A DNA stretch of 64,000 nucleotides from Chaetorhynchus papuensis (taxonomy: Eukaryota; Chordata; Aves; Passeriformes; Rhipiduridae): assembly GCA_013396525.1 (NCBI GenBank), contig VWYX01000875.1, forward strand, positions 1 through 64,000. Direction: 5' to 3'. Below the pieces are notes generated by a model. It searched no databases, was not told the DNA's origin, and saw nothing but the letters and a program-made list of their open reading frames with translations. Position numbers and translations under genes: made by a program. Numbering within the stretch: the stretch's first letter is position 1; each line of letters begins with the position of its first letter. Positions 12,341-27,300 of the stretch are shown piece by piece.

Positions 12341-15300
12341 TCACAAGCATACGGTACTAGAGTTAGCTGTTCCTTGATTTGTCAACACTTAGCTAATTGG
12401 TCATTTATTGACCCCAAAGTCAGGTAGTTTCCTTTCCCTGACTCAGTGTCATGGGTGTTAGAACAAAAAAGTAGATCAAAGAGCTTTTTCAGGGAAGACA
12501 CACTGCATGGTACATGAAGCAAACAATACATATCAGTATGACTGAAATCAGAAACAATAATGCCCACAGAAGAAAGAAAAATATGGACTATGAAAATGGA
12601 GTCCATCTGCCAAACCCAATCATTTTGCTGGACACATTACCTGCAGTGGTAGACACTGTTCCCAGTTTTGCCAAAAGGCAAAACTTCACCTGAGCCAGAA
12701 CACTGGGTCAGCACTGTAGAAAGGGTCGATCAGTAAATGGCAATCTTCCTCCAGGTGAATGTTGAGCTACAAATGATGGAATGCTACAAGTCCTGCATTA
12801 TTGTTTCCACCTTTGCAGAGCTGTCCTTTGTGTCCTTGTACTCAGACTGATTCAGCTCAGCTAACTTAAGATATCTAAATTTATTCACCTGCTTGTCCAG
12901 GCTCTACCTGTACCAAAAGGAGAGTGAAACACCTTCCGATTCATCCCTCAGATGGGCTGAAGTTTCCCATTGATGGTGCCCACCTTTCACCCTTCACCCA
13001 CCTTATTTTTACACCTGGTAGGGAAGGTGTCTGCTCCCCTTGCCCATTGTGTTTGCAGCCCCCTGTGCTGGTCATTTCTTGCCCAGTTTCTGTCTGGCAC
13101 ACAAAGGAGCATTTGTCCTTGGCTGGGGCATCAGGGTACTGCTGCTGGACAGAGCAGGCAGACGGCACTGCCACGACCCCGAGCAATGACCAGACCCACA
13201 GCTCTGTCAACTCTGTCAACCAACACCACAAACCCCCAGGAGAGGCACCAGGAGACCCAGTGTGGTGAGGAGGCACATGCCCAGCATCCCACAGCTTCTG
13301 GGCTGCACAATTATGCAGTAGAAGTTAGAGCTAGCTAAAGCTTTGTTGGCAAAAGGACCGGTCTAATTCTATTTTATGTTCAATTACTTTGCTCTTAAAA
13401 AAAAAAAAAAAAAAATGCTGGAGTCAAAGATATTTTGGTGTTCAGCCTGAAATGGTGCTTTGTCATAAATTCCCTGCACGGTACCAGAAATGTATGATCT
13501 GCACTTTGAATAAATATTTAACACCTAAAATGGGGACTCCAACTTTGATCAGGGACCACACTTGGGAATAAATTGTCATTGCTTTTAAATTGCTGCAGTT
13601 TAGCTATAGCAGGTTATATACAGCAGTTATATAAAGCTATATACAAGGAGCAGTTTCTATGCCACCACAACAGGAGCAGAGTATGAGTTATACAACACTT
13701 AAACTGAGACACTCTGTCCAAGGGAAACCATATTGCTCACTCTGGGATTTCATACTGGACATTTATACCCTGGGTAAGAAAATGGATTTTCACAGGAATA
13801 CATATTTATTTTTCTTATTCAAACAGAACATAAAAATGTGCTAAGTATTTTTTAAGCCAAATTAGAATTCAATTACCTTAACTGTTTTGTTTCTCTGAAA
13901 AAAACCCAAACATATCCATGATATTATAGGGTTTCAAATGTTCTAATTAATCCACGGCTTTTAATTGAGGATATGCCAAAGTAGCCATAGTGTCTGCTAT
14001 TTAAAGAGCACTGGCAACTGGTAATGAATACCAACATCATGGTTGCTGACTCTGGGTCCTTTCATGACAGTAAGCCCTCCAAAAAGCGACTTTCAAACTC
14101 TCTTACACGTGTGAAAACAACCAGTGGGAGGGAGAAAACAAAACAGCTGTGATGTTGCAACAAAACAACTGTGTTCTGCATTACAGAACTCCTACGTGTG
14201 TTGGCAGTCCTACCGACTAACCCTCCCCAGCACCATTTTTCCTGCAAAACTTCAAGGAGAGAAAGAAATGAGTACTTCCCTCCCTCTCCTAACAGAAGAC
14301 AGGTACAAGCTCAACGTGCCATTTCAAAGGGGAAAAAAAATCATTCCTCACTGAAGTTTGTACCTGCAAGTGCTCCCCCAACCCTTTCACCCCCCTCCAA
14401 CTCACAGCACTGCAGAGACCAAACTGGGGGAACTTGTGGTTCTGTCCATCATTCCCATGCCTTTAACACAGTTAATAACTGGAATTATAGAGGGTGATCT
14501 CCTATCACTTTAATCATATCCCAGGCCTTTATCAGATTGGACAAACACATTCTTCCTGGTTAAGGAACCAGGCCCCGATCCAGAAAGGTTTTTAGCTCCT
14601 ACCTCTTACCAGAAGCAACAACCTGTAGGTACCTGCAGGCTCCCATGGTCAGTAAGCCTCGTGTTTTCTAAGTCACCCACACCATAGCACGTGTGCCCTT
14701 AAACCACAGCCCAGGTGAGGTGGAGAGCAGCACACGGAAGCTCCCTCCACATGCACAAAAAGGCAGCTTGCATATTACAGCTTCACCAAGCACAGCTGCG
14801 TACAATGTGTTTTACCTGTTGTGAGGTGAAGAATCTAAGTCTGACCCTCCCCTGAGGTTTCCAGCAGCCATTTCACCTTCGTGGGATCTCATTACCCAGT
14901 GCAAGAAGCCAGCCTGGTGAGCCTGATGCTGCTCCTTGGCAAGGCTTTCAGTCACACCAGCAAACCTGCCGTAGGATTTACTCCAGTGTGGCCCTCCTGC
15001 CCCACTGCCCACTGCAAACAGGCTTTCCCAAACAGGGCTGCCTTAACCAGGCTCACTGTATCCATGGCTCTGATCCAATAAGTTTCACGCTTCGGGGAAA
15101 GGACTTGCAGCCCCCAGGGCCCAGTGCCAGTTGACACCGAGCAGCTCTGGAGTGACAGAAATCCCTCCAGGCATTTCCAGCAAGGGAGATGGAGGCATGA
15201 TTTAGTCACACCTGCGCCCACTCCAGGGACAGAGCCCCACAGCACCCAAGGCCACCTCACTGGGACTGGCTGGGGGACTGTGCTCACCTCCAGGCTCTCC

Positions 15301-18300
15301 TCTAGCAGAGGCTTCCTGTGAGTCCCATCGGCTGAGCAGGATGGAACCATTTGGGAATGCCTCTGGTAACATACTCCAGCTCATGCAAGCATAAGAGGAA
15401 CCCCAGGTCTCAGAGGACTTTGGAAAGGCACTGAGAGCTGTCACCCCCACGCTGAGGCTGAGAAGCCGAAAAGGAGGAAAACCCACAGGTTACTCACACC
15501 AAGAACTTGTCATTGCTGGAGGCCAATTGCTGTAAGTCCATGCTCATGGTAAAATGGGAAGCCACTGGGAAAGGAATAATAATGATTGGCGTCATGAAGA
15601 TTTACCAAAAGAGAGTATTGCCAGGAAAAAACATGAATTTAGTTTCACAAACAAATTCCTTGCCCAGACTAACAGAACCCAAATCTTCTCTTGATGGCTT
15701 TTTGCAGTTGGGCAGAAACGGAAAATCTTTCTGTAAATATTCTCTGTCCTCTTGCAGCTGCTCAATTGTCCGGGTGATGAGATTACATGTGAGAGGGAGA
15801 AGAGGTTAAGTATTAGCAGCAAGTAAAAAGCAACATCTCAGGAGGATGCTGCAGCCACCTGTCAGAGCATGGGACTGATGCCAGCGGTCAGTGATGTCCT
15901 GTGCAGGACAGTTCTGCTCCTTCAGACTCCCTCTCCAATAGCAGCTCCTGGACGCACAACTGGGATTTGCCAAAATCAAGAGGGCTGCACCAGAAGCAAC
16001 CCTGGAATGGAGATAAGCTCAGCTCCTAGGCAGGTAACCAAGCTTGCAGGAGCCAGCGAGCACTTTCTTTGGTGCCTGTTAAGCACCAGGGTGTGACCTC
16101 ATTAGAGCAGTAAGAGATGCAGAAGACCACCCTGGGAGCCTGGAATCACCTGCTGCAGGTAAGCTGGCTGGAAACTGAGACACTCATGTCAGAGGCACTT
16201 GCAAGCGCTCCAGTCTGCCCCAAGAGCACAGCCCCTGCTTGCCCACAGCACAGGAGAAAGGCACGGCGGTGCACAATGGAACCAAGGAATCCCACACTGA
16301 AGGCTGGCCTGGTTCCCAGCACAGGTGGGTCCCAGGGAGGAGAGGAGGCACGGGCAGTGGCCAGGATGCTGCGGGCAGGCGCTGGCAGCTGGGCAGAGGC
16401 AGCTGCTGCACAGGCAGAGCTCCAGCGACTGCAGACATTGACAGAGCTCTGCAGAGCACAAAGCTCGTCCGAAGGCAGGTGGAGAGAAATGAGAACAGGA
16501 ACCAATTACAGAAAAACAGATAGAGCTCATACCTGCCACAAATGAAAGAAAATTGAAAAACAGTCACAGCCTTCAATAGTAATAAAAAGAAAATGGTTTG
16601 GTCTCTGGATGAGAGGCTGAGAGCAGACCTTGCAGAAGCACACAAGGATAAGGCAGGGCTGCTTGACTTTGCTCTTTGCAGAAGAACGGACATGCTGTGG
16701 GTAAAGCTCACCTGCAGTTTTCAATTAAATCCTTTAACCTTGTCATCAGGAACACCTCCCCTCTAGAGAAATCAAATAAAAGCTCCTACATAATAAACTG
16801 AAAATACAGGGAATTCTTTGCCAGAGGCATCCAAAGCACTGGAGGAAATTTGGAAAGATAATTCTTCACATAGGGGGGGGCAGATATATCAAACATCAGA
16901 CAGCACAAAATTAGTGGTGGGATCCATCTGATGAGATGCAGATGTCTACACCTGAGCTGATCACCCCATGTGCTCTCTGTGTTCACTGGTGAGTTTTCAT
17001 GGCAACAGGTTCCCTCTTTCCCTCCCCTGTGAGCAGTGCAAAGCATATGCATAGAGGAGATGATATATATGAGTTATGGGAAGAAATAGATGTTTTATTC
17101 TATAAGGTGAGAAACACGATCATATCAGAGGAGCTGCACTGTGAGATACTATGAGTGGAAGAGTTTAAGTCTCCTGATTCACCTGTACTTCTTTGTGGGA
17201 CTTTAATAACCCCTTCTGCAAAGAGTTTCTAGACAAGGCTGCACATGGCAGATGCACACACACATGCTTGTGCTGGTTAGAGGGTGATTGACACTGAATA
17301 ATTAAAGTGCTGCAACCTCTCTCCAGGTATTTCACTGGCTGACAGATAGACAGAGAGGTGTGTGTGTGTGTTTCAGAGCACAAAGTGATTACACACGTCT
17401 AGGCCTTCACTCTGGTCTCAGCTCCTTGGCAGTTTCCTCAAGTTGTCTATGTCTGTAGCCAAGTTTTAATCACTGCTAAATCACCCCATATGACTTGTGC
17501 TTTGGAGCACTTTGTCAACATCAGAAATAAGTATTATTCCCACAAGGAATCCAGCTGGCCTCTAATTAGCTTTCAGAATATATCAATTAAGGTGTTAATG
17601 TGCTGTCCAGTGATGAAAGCCTCTGTCCCAGCAGCTTCTAGAAGATCAATACAGCTGTATGATATGAAATATCCACCAATTTATTTTCCTGGCAAATGAA
17701 TCAATAGGGCAATTGTAATGGGACCAGTCATCAAATAAATATTATCAGTCCTGAAGAAGTCCCAAAACCAAACACCAGTTATATACATTCAAGCAATATT
17801 TTTCTTTCTGGTACTTATTTATTGCAGAAAACTTACACTTGTCTTAGCAGCAGCAAAATCACTAATGTAGATAATCACTGTCCTGAGCTTCAGTCTATGC
17901 ATTACATGGCAAAGCTGTCTATTTTTCTGAGAAGCTCCCTTCCAGTGCTACCCCGCTGCCAAAGAGATCTGTATGTAATACCAGGAAGAAAAGGAAAATG
18001 ACAAAAGTTTGCATCTGCCCACCATCCCTTGGCTACACCACATTTCTGATAAGAGAGTGGCTATTAAAGTTCACTGCTTTAGAATTCCATGTATTTCATG
18101 GCCATCTGAGCAGCATCTGAAACCCCTTGAAGCCAGGTTTGCAGCATTTGTACTTCATTTTGAGGCTCACCTGGGTCTGTTCCATGTGTCTGTTCCTGTC
18201 ATAGCAGGCATGAACTGCAGCACAGAAGAGCCTTGCTCTCAGAGTCACACCATCCAGGACACGCAATTAGGGGTCAGCCAAGAGGTTGTTGCCCCACAGA

Positions 18301-21300
18301 AAATAACTCACAGAAATGTTTCTACCACTGAAGGAAAGACCTGGAAAAATCTCTCATCAGCCCTAAAAATGGGTCACGAGTCAGCTCAGCTAAGCTGACA
18401 GAGGTACAAAGCACTACAGCAGCAAATTGGCTGTGTCAGGGCCTGTCATCACCTGCTACGAAGCACTTGTCAAACCAAAAGAAAAGCTGAGACAACAGCA
18501 GATTTCTCGTATTTCTGGTAAGAACACATTTGCATTACTGCTTGCAATGAAGGATCATTAGTGTGAACTGTTTGAATACATGCTGAGAAACAGCAGCAAG
18601 TGCACAGGCAGGGCAGTAACACCATGGATCACAGAAACCAGAGGGCTTTGGAGTGCAAAACCCAGCATCCACACAGGGCATCCCTTTCCCCATCTGCCCT
18701 TGCTCCCTGGTCATCTGTTCTCCTGGCAATCTGTTTTGATTTCAGTCTCTTCATCTCCTGCACGGAAGACTCCAGGTTTTTCCACATTGATATATTGAGC
18801 AGAAAAAACCATGTCTGGTCTAAAGTGACACAGCTCCATTTGGGGTGATGATGGTAGACACCAGCTACACTTCTGGATGGAGAAGAAACAACACAGAAGT
18901 CTCTTGGCCCAGGCAAAGTGGGGTTTATTCCCTGTTAATCTTTTCAAACGCCCTTCTTTGCAGGCTATTCCTCAGAGGTTGGAAATACCCCTCTGGGGAC
19001 ATGGCCACCGGTGACACCTGCCCTGCAACTTCCATCTAGGTGGAGGATGAGTCCAGAAACAGCCTGACTGGATCCATGTCTTCTGTTTGGCAGAGCCTCT
19101 CTTGTGTTTAATAGATAAAAATTAAGACCAGCAGCAGAGTGGGGATTAGGGGAATTTTTCGCATCTGAGCTCAGGGTTTTCAGAGGCAAAATCAATCCCT
19201 TGTCTCATTCCAAGAGTTTCTGCATCCTTGTCTTGCCAGACACCAGCTTCAGTGATAAATCTGCTGTTTGGTCCAGAAGAGAAAGCAAAATGAACTTGGA
19301 GTGAGCTCAGGGGCTACGTTCAACTCTAATGCAAGTTGCTACTGCCTACAGTAGCTCCAGAGCAAGGTCCTGCTATGAATATTTTCAGACCATGAGCTAA
19401 TCTGCTTCATAAACAAAGAAACTTTCAGTTTTCTCTCCTGAATATAAGGCACCTTTGAGTAGCTTGTCATTTTTACTGTTACAATGAGTTATAACCCCTT
19501 TGTGACTCCATGTAATTACATTTGCAGTTGAATTGCATATGCATCAAGTATAAATTCCTGAAAGGGTAACAAGTACAGAAACTGTTCCTAAACAAAAGGT
19601 ACAGGCTGGTAAACTTAACCACTCAAGTTCACAGTTGCATTTCTAAAGGGACAGTTATGGTCAATGTGTGCCAGAAAACAGCCAAGTACTTTTCCCTCAT
19701 TTAAAAACCATTTTCCCACCAAATTCAGAAAATTACTTTGACAGGTCACCAATAAGTGATGACAAAGGAATCAATGATGTCCCTACTGATTCTCAGGTTA
19801 TTTTGGTCACTGGCCATACATTGCTGAATTCTTGCAAGGCATTGAGAAACTTCAAAGCATTTCAGCACACAGCTTGACCTGGGCACGCTCACTTCCTAAT
19901 TCATTTTGCAGAGCAAATGGTTTCCTTCCCAATAACCCTCAAACAGCCTATCACAACCTGGCTGTAGCTGCTGCTCAGATCAATATATTAAACTGAGAAG
20001 TGTTATTCAAGCAGAATTTCGTTTATAAAATAAAATTCTTGTAGTGAAAGCTGAAATCTGCTCTCTCCTCCATCTGGGCCTCCCCACCATTGCTGATACA
20101 ACTGAACCCCTGCCAAGAAAACAAAATCAGTTCTCCAAAGCTGCCCCTGAGACAGCCTCACTGGCTGTTTTTTCACAATGTTTTGGCTAAATATAGGTCC
20201 TTGAAGGCAGCTCTAACCAGTAAGTGCTGCTCCTCGTGAGCATAGGTGACAGGTCACAAGCTGGGGGATCATTTCTATGGAGTTGGGGTCAAAAGTGAGG
20301 CTTTTTTTTCAGCAACGTCAGCCCCGAGGCCACCTCTGCTCTTAACAAATCAGCAGGAATTTTATCACCGACCTTGAGGCACAGAAAGTACTGAACATTT
20401 CAGAGGCGACCCAGTCCCTTTCAGATGCTTCAAGCAGTAGTTAAAGCACTATTTAAATATACAGAGAGTTCCTCCTCCATCCTGCAGTTTCAAACGAGGG
20501 TAGTAGGCTGATGCCAGCACTTCTCCAGGCACCGATGTGCCCAAGAGGGAATTACCAGCAGACTCTCCAAGGCAGCAAACCTGATGTCTTCTTCTGGAAC
20601 AACAGCCAGAGGCACCTACAGGATGTGCCCCTAAAAGACCACTGCACCAAGATCCGTGTTCTCTTCCCAGCTCTGTTGCTAGCTCAGCATTCACTTGGAC
20701 TCAACAGCCCTGCTCATACAATCCTTAAAACCCTCAGCAGAGGCTGTGCACTTTCATTAGCCACAGCTGAATCCCAGATTGGCAAATAGCAGCTGAAACA
20801 CCTATTTTCAATTGAAATGAGTCACGATAGACAGATTTTCATTAGTGTTCGTACTAAAGTTCCTCTTCATAGGGCAATTGTCCATTAATCTGATCACGAT
20901 CATGGTTTTCTTAATGATGTGGCAACTCAATGAAACATATTTCATAAAGTGAAAAATTTCTCTTCTTTCTCCAAGTGAGTTGCTGCTCATTTCCATTCAC
21001 TGTAATCTTTCTTACACTGTGCATAACATCAGCCTCTTAAGAATGCAGATCATTTTCTTGAGGCTTGTCCCGGAGTCTCAGCATCCATGTAGGGGCACCA
21101 CTTGTCCGACAGCACCTGTTGCACCAGGAATGCACTGTGGAGCTGCAAAATAAAACCAGGATGTTCTCTTAACAGTTCTCACAATGGACCAGAGATCACC
21201 CAAGGACAGTGGTCCTGCTGGTGGGGACACTGCGTGTTAGGGAGCACATCTGCTCCTCTGCTCGTCAGCAGCTGCTTCACTGAACCTCACACACTTTTCA

Positions 21301-24300
21301 GATGACAAATGACGGGCAGGAGTGAGGGCTGGCAGTGAAGAGGTGACATGTTTCTCACTTCAAGCACACATGAACCATGATGAACCTGCAAAGTTTTACG
21401 TAGTTCTGAATTGAACACACAGATAACCAAAGCCACTCTCCACAGCCAGCCAGTTAACACTTTGCAGAGGGACCACGAGCTGCCTGCAGCTGACCCTGCC
21501 ACTGAAGTACGCGAGGACTAAGGTGGGGGAAGCTTTGACCCCAAACTGGGAGGCGGCAACCCCACATTTCAGAAAAGGTCATCCTTGCACAGGCACACAT
21601 ATTCAGGAGCACTGCAGAGGTTGCCAGCGCCATCCTCTGCCCTGCACAGCCCCAGACATCCTCAGAGGGACCCCTCAGCCTAGCTTCAATGGCTGCGCTT
21701 GCACGGGGACACAGCAGTGGCTCAGGAAACAAATCCAGCAGCCAAGAGGAGTCAGGGCAGTGGCAAACAGATGCTGGGCAGGGTGGACAGGCAGCGACCA
21801 GCCCCTCACCGGGGAGGACCACAGGCAGTTTTTTGGGCTGTCACTGAGCAGGTATTTCTTGTCAAATGGGCTGTAATGCTCAGTAACACACAGCAGATTA
21901 GAAAATGGGGAGGTAGGGGGCTGAGAAGAGGGGAGGGCGTATTTTAGATGACTTAACATAGGGGATAAGCACTGAGCTTTGCATTTCCCTAATAAAACAC
22001 TCAGCATGTGATTTTGTGGTGTCGCTTGCTCCTGCAGAAGCCGTGGCTGCTGCAGCCACTTACATTAACTGAACACAGAATGAATGCTAACATCTCTGCA
22101 GAGTTAAATAGACAAGCTAATATTTTCACTTAGTGGAGAAAAACTGCCCCTCTTAATGCTTTATGACTTGACTGACAGAAAGGAAATTTCAGTGTCTGTG
22201 CAGGCAGACAGGAATAGATGGGGAAAACGATGAATATTTACAATACAGAGGAAACTATTTAGGTGAGATATTGAATATTAGCCAACAGAAATGTGAGTGG
22301 AATTGTTGTTAAATGTATAAAATCTTATATTACCACAGAGGAAACTGCATTTTGAACATTCAAAATAATTCTGAATAGCTAATGCAATGAAAGAGCTTAT
22401 AATAAGAACAGTCTTGCAAAATGGCATCATTGGCCAATCTAGCCAAGAAACCAGAGGGGATTTGATTGAATTTTGGAAAAGACTACATGACTGTACTGGC
22501 ACCGGTCACCATGGCAGCCCTGTGGAGCAATTGCACAGGCCTGTCCCCCACGGCTGCACCCACAGCTACAGCCACTCCAGAGCAGGCAGTCACTGACAGC
22601 CAGGAGAGGAAAGTCCCATGGCCAAACCTCCTCAAGCCATCTCTGAGGGGCCCAGTCACAATTCCACAGGCAGGAGACAGTGGCCACCTCCCACCCCAAC
22701 ATCTCCCTGCTTTTGGCTTCGCTCTCCTTGGTGTTCCCTCACTTTTTGTCCTGCCAAGGGTCTCCCAGAGCTTGAGTTTTCTCTGTGCTATTTGTCTGTG
22801 TGCAGATCCCATACCGCTGCCAACACCACTGGCAGGAGCCTGGGCATCATCCTGGTGCCCTCCCTTGGCAGAGCAATGCTACTGCCAAGGTCCCACCATG
22901 GTGGGATTTTGGCAGCTGCTCAGTCCCGGGCAGAGAGGGTTGGCAGCAGGCTGAAGGTGGCCAAGATCAGCACTCCTGTCGTCTGCTTCCACATCAAACA
23001 GAGCATAGAAACTACAACCTCAGATGCTTGGCAGGAAAAAAAGAGAGCTGAATGCAGAATTTTACCCTCCCTTGATTCTATTTAGCAAGTTTGTGGAGGG
23101 GAGCTCTTCTTTTAGCCGAGGGAATTCTGCATCACTAACAGATTGGTATTGTTTATGCTGCAATTGGGTGCTGAAGAAGCAAATCAGTTTGCAAAAAAAT
23201 GTATCAGCATCTACAAGAAACAACAGAAAGAGTAAATGGGCTTAATCAGTCATTAGACAAGGAACTAGATTAGTGTGTTCTTACATATATTTAAGAAATA
23301 CAAGCTCTTAATCCTACCCAGTGCACTTTATTCCTTGTGGTGGGTAACTCATCTTTATAGAGACGATTCTTTGAACAGCTGTGTGGGTCAAGGACCATCT
23401 CTTCCAGCAGCCACAGCCACTGAGCAGATGCTGGACAAGAATTTAGCCTGAGGGAAGGCACACCAAGTGTCCCCTGCACACTGGTCCCTTGCAATCCACT
23501 TCACTGCCTCTCTGCTAGGCATTGGAATAGGAAAACAAATTTATAGAGTTTAAAAAAAAAGCTGTCCGTGAGAGGCTTGGAAAAAAGCTCCTGGGCCAGC
23601 CCCTGACAGCTGACATCCTCATGTCACCACTGCCTTATGCTGCAGCACACAGGCTGCCAAGGGACATCAGCCAGAGCACTGTGCTTCTGCCTGGGACTGT
23701 TTCTCCCCTGTGAGAGGTGAGGAAAGGTTTTGGCAAGAGAATGCCAAAGCCAAGCTTGGCAGCTCCTTACAATGTTCTTTTGAATGTTCTTATTTTCCTG
23801 ATGGAGGATGGAGAGATTTACAAAGGAAAACGCCAAAAACAGTCAGATAAAGAGAAATATCATTCTTTATCTCTCAGGGGACAAAAAGGGCTCATGTGCA
23901 CTGCCCTGTACATCCCAGACAGCATTAGCAGAATGGAACAGGATGTTCACTGCTCACTGTAACCTCACTGCTCATTCCCTGTTCTGATTCGTAACCACAT
24001 CCCAGGTCTTCACCAAACAACCATCCCCACAGGTCAGGATTACTGAGGACAAGCTTAGCAGCATCCCTGCAGAAGTTGTGCCATTTACCATGACCCTGAT
24101 TTGTGAGCAGGACATCTGGTTTCCCCTCAGGAAACAGGGTCCACCTGCAAGCTGACTTGCCCTCATTTGAGTGTGTGACACTGAGTGGGATGACACCAAG
24201 TCGTTTACTTAATTCCAAGCATTCCAAGCATTTCTCTGCTTTCTCTGCACACATTTCTCTGCTATTTCAGTGAAAACCAATCAGGTTAGGTTTGCACAGA

Positions 24301-27300
24301 CACTCAGGGTGTTTGTTTAAAGAAAAAAACCCCAAATTATTGGGAAACGGGTGCAGGGTAACACTCACGTGCGGAATCAAATCTCCCAACGGGATGATCA
24401 TCCGCTTTCTGGTGGCAACAAGTCTCCATTGCAAGGGTCCTCGTGGCAGCCTCTTCCCACCCATGAGCTTTTATTGGCCAGCCAGGGCACCAGTTTGAAG
24501 CACACTGGCAAGTTTCTGAGTGCAACTGAGAGCGTACTGGAGCAGACTCACCTCACTGCTAGGGGAAATGATTCACATTAGTAGCTGCTTTAAGAAGTGG
24601 AAAAAGGCCTTTCAAAACCAAATTCCACAAAGGACTGGTAGCCTCTTCAAATAGATAAGAACTGTACTCAGAGTAATGGCATAAAAAGCCTGTAACCTGC
24701 AGCAGTGGGATTTGTTAAGACATTTGTGGTGACTAGCAAGCTCAGATTAGCTCCTAGGCCATATTCATTAGCTTTCACTGAGCTCATGGGATAAAAACAA
24801 GTTGCATTTCAGTACAAGGAAATGCATTTGGCGGGAAGGATCACATGAGTATGGCCATTAACCACACAGACCAGAGGAACTGCTTCACCTCCTTAGGAAG
24901 TGCAGCACAATACATATATGATGGAACTTGCAAAAAACTGTGCTATATTCCATTTCACCTTAAGTGTGACAAGCTCAAGCACATCAACATACTTAACAGC
25001 AAGTTCAGTTTACAGCCTGTACTTACACATTGCTTTTTTTTGTAGAAGCTTAGGTTTAGCATCAGAGGGACAAGCTGTGCATGACAGAAAGGATTCCTGT
25101 AGTCTCGGAGAGGCCATAGCCAGGAATATTATCTTCCTCCAGGACCCCATACGTGATTAGGAGAAGAATGCTCATTAGTTTCCTCTTAATGCAGCTGAAG
25201 TCTCAGCACGGCTACTTCTCAGCTCAAAAGGATTTCAAAAACTGCTCAACAAAACTAATTTAGTTTAATTAAACTTATCTATATTTTATAGACAAAGCAC
25301 ATCTCAGACAATGTGCAAAACTTACAGATAGCACTGACCCAAGAGATTCCACTCCTGGGTAAAGCTGCTAGCTGATAGCCCAGTGTAATTTAAGCAATCA
25401 TTTTTACATGACTGAATCTGATGAATAGTTTTCTTTGTGAAAAATGGCTTCTGGCCAGACATGGACAAAAATAGGCAATGAACAAGGCATTCTTGGAACA
25501 GATCAACTTCTCTCTACTGATTTAATTGTGGCAATACCTCCTAACAGACCTGAAAAGAATGTTCTTCTGCATTAGGCTTTCTAATTCCTTGATGGTTTTG
25601 ATTGACTTATTTGCCTTTGAAGTTGGGGGAGCATTTCATTATAGAAGTGTTCACTATCTTATTATAAAATGTCCACATGGTATAGACTAATGCCTTGACA
25701 GCAATTTTTATGACTTACAAAGATGATGGCAATGCATTTTTCTGGCATCTAGTTCCACCTTTAAAGATAAAATTTGCAGATCCTTTTGAGAATAAATCAT
25801 TTATTTGGAAGGATAAGACTAAATTCAGAGGAGCTGCAAACACCAGAGAAGAGAGCAATATAACATAAATCTAAAGAAATGTGGTATGAAAGTGAAGGTA
25901 ATAGTCTTTTCTCACTAGAACTGTTTACTGCAAATTGTATGTTTCTTGGGGTTACCTTAACTGTGTTCTGGATCTTGTAGCTTGAAGCACGCTGGGTGCC
26001 AGGTTTGGCTCCACTCTGCACAAGGTCCCAATCAAATTAACAACAGAAGTGGCTGCTGCACAAGTGTTACTGCCCTTCAGCTGCTGTCCCCAGCCTTTTG
26101 CCCAGCTCCCAAAACGGGCAGCATAAGGAGTCCTCTCTTCCAGGACAGAACCATCCAGCTTATTTTAAACCTCAGGTTGTTTGCCACAGAAAGGTCACAG
26201 CTGGGGCACTGACCTCCAGCATAAAAGCAGGAACACCCTGAACCACAGTGGCCATTTCTGCAGCAGCTGCAGCCTACCACAGCTCAGCATCCCTGCTCCA
26301 AGGCATACTCCATCTCTCACAGGATGTAAGCATCAATCAGGTCAAACTAGAGAGCAGCACAATAAAGAAAAATACCCATTAGCAACCTTTACTAAGAGAC
26401 ATTTTCTTCTTGTATTTAGTATCAGTTTAGTTATGTGTATCCAGGATTACAGGAACCCACAGGGTCAGTTCAGTATCTTCAGATCTTGTGCTATGTTTTA
26501 TAGTCTGAATTGAATGTTCTCTACCACAGTTCTCTGTTTTTTAATGTTTTGCTTCAGGCATTTCTCTCTGAGTATGGCCAGACGGCAGGACACACCAATC
26601 AATGCTCCAGCTGAACTCAGACAGTTGCAGGAGAAATTATTCTCTATTTCTATTCATATAATATTTAAGGAAAAATATCCATTTAAAATGTTTAATATTA
26701 ATTTGCAATCCCTTATTCTAGAGCCTAAATTTCTTACACTCTTCACACAATTTAATGTGTGGCATCAATAAGGTCTTTACGAAGTGAACACTGAACAGAA
26801 ACTTCCATGATGTTGAGGTTAACACTACCTCTGCTATGACACATTTTATGTGCCTCATGAAAATACTGCAAGCTGGGTAGCTTCAGTAGCTAGCACATCC
26901 AGTGTCAGTCTATTTAACTGATCTAAAAAAACCAAGCTCTTCAATGCTCTCATGACTTTACCTGACTTCCCCTTTTCATCCAAAGAGGCTTCAAACAAAT
27001 TGTAATAAATTATCTGGCAAACAAATGCCTTCATTATTTCATACACAACAAAGAGAACAATTGATTCTGAATAAAAGCCGACTAAACTATGCCATTACAT
27101 AAATGCCTAATGCATGTCTGGAGAATCAGCTACATGTAATAGATCTTAATGCTACACCCAGCTATAAATCAACACACTAGAACCATTCTAGCAGCAGAGG
27201 GAAATCAACCACTATTAATATAATACACAAATGCAAACTAATCTGAAAATTCATTACTTAAGACAAGACTTCCTGCTTGGCAATTTAAGAATGTTTCCTG

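Noticed and set aside
16117..16711. Cluster of overlapping 100-175-aa frames on both strands
   Set aside because: Same GC-patch effect; none shows a recognisable domain.
22466..22954. 162-aa plus-strand frame in a GC-richer patch
   Set aside because: Overlapped by long frames on the same and opposite strands (22483-22812, 22618-23085), the mark of a local stop-codon-poor GC patch.
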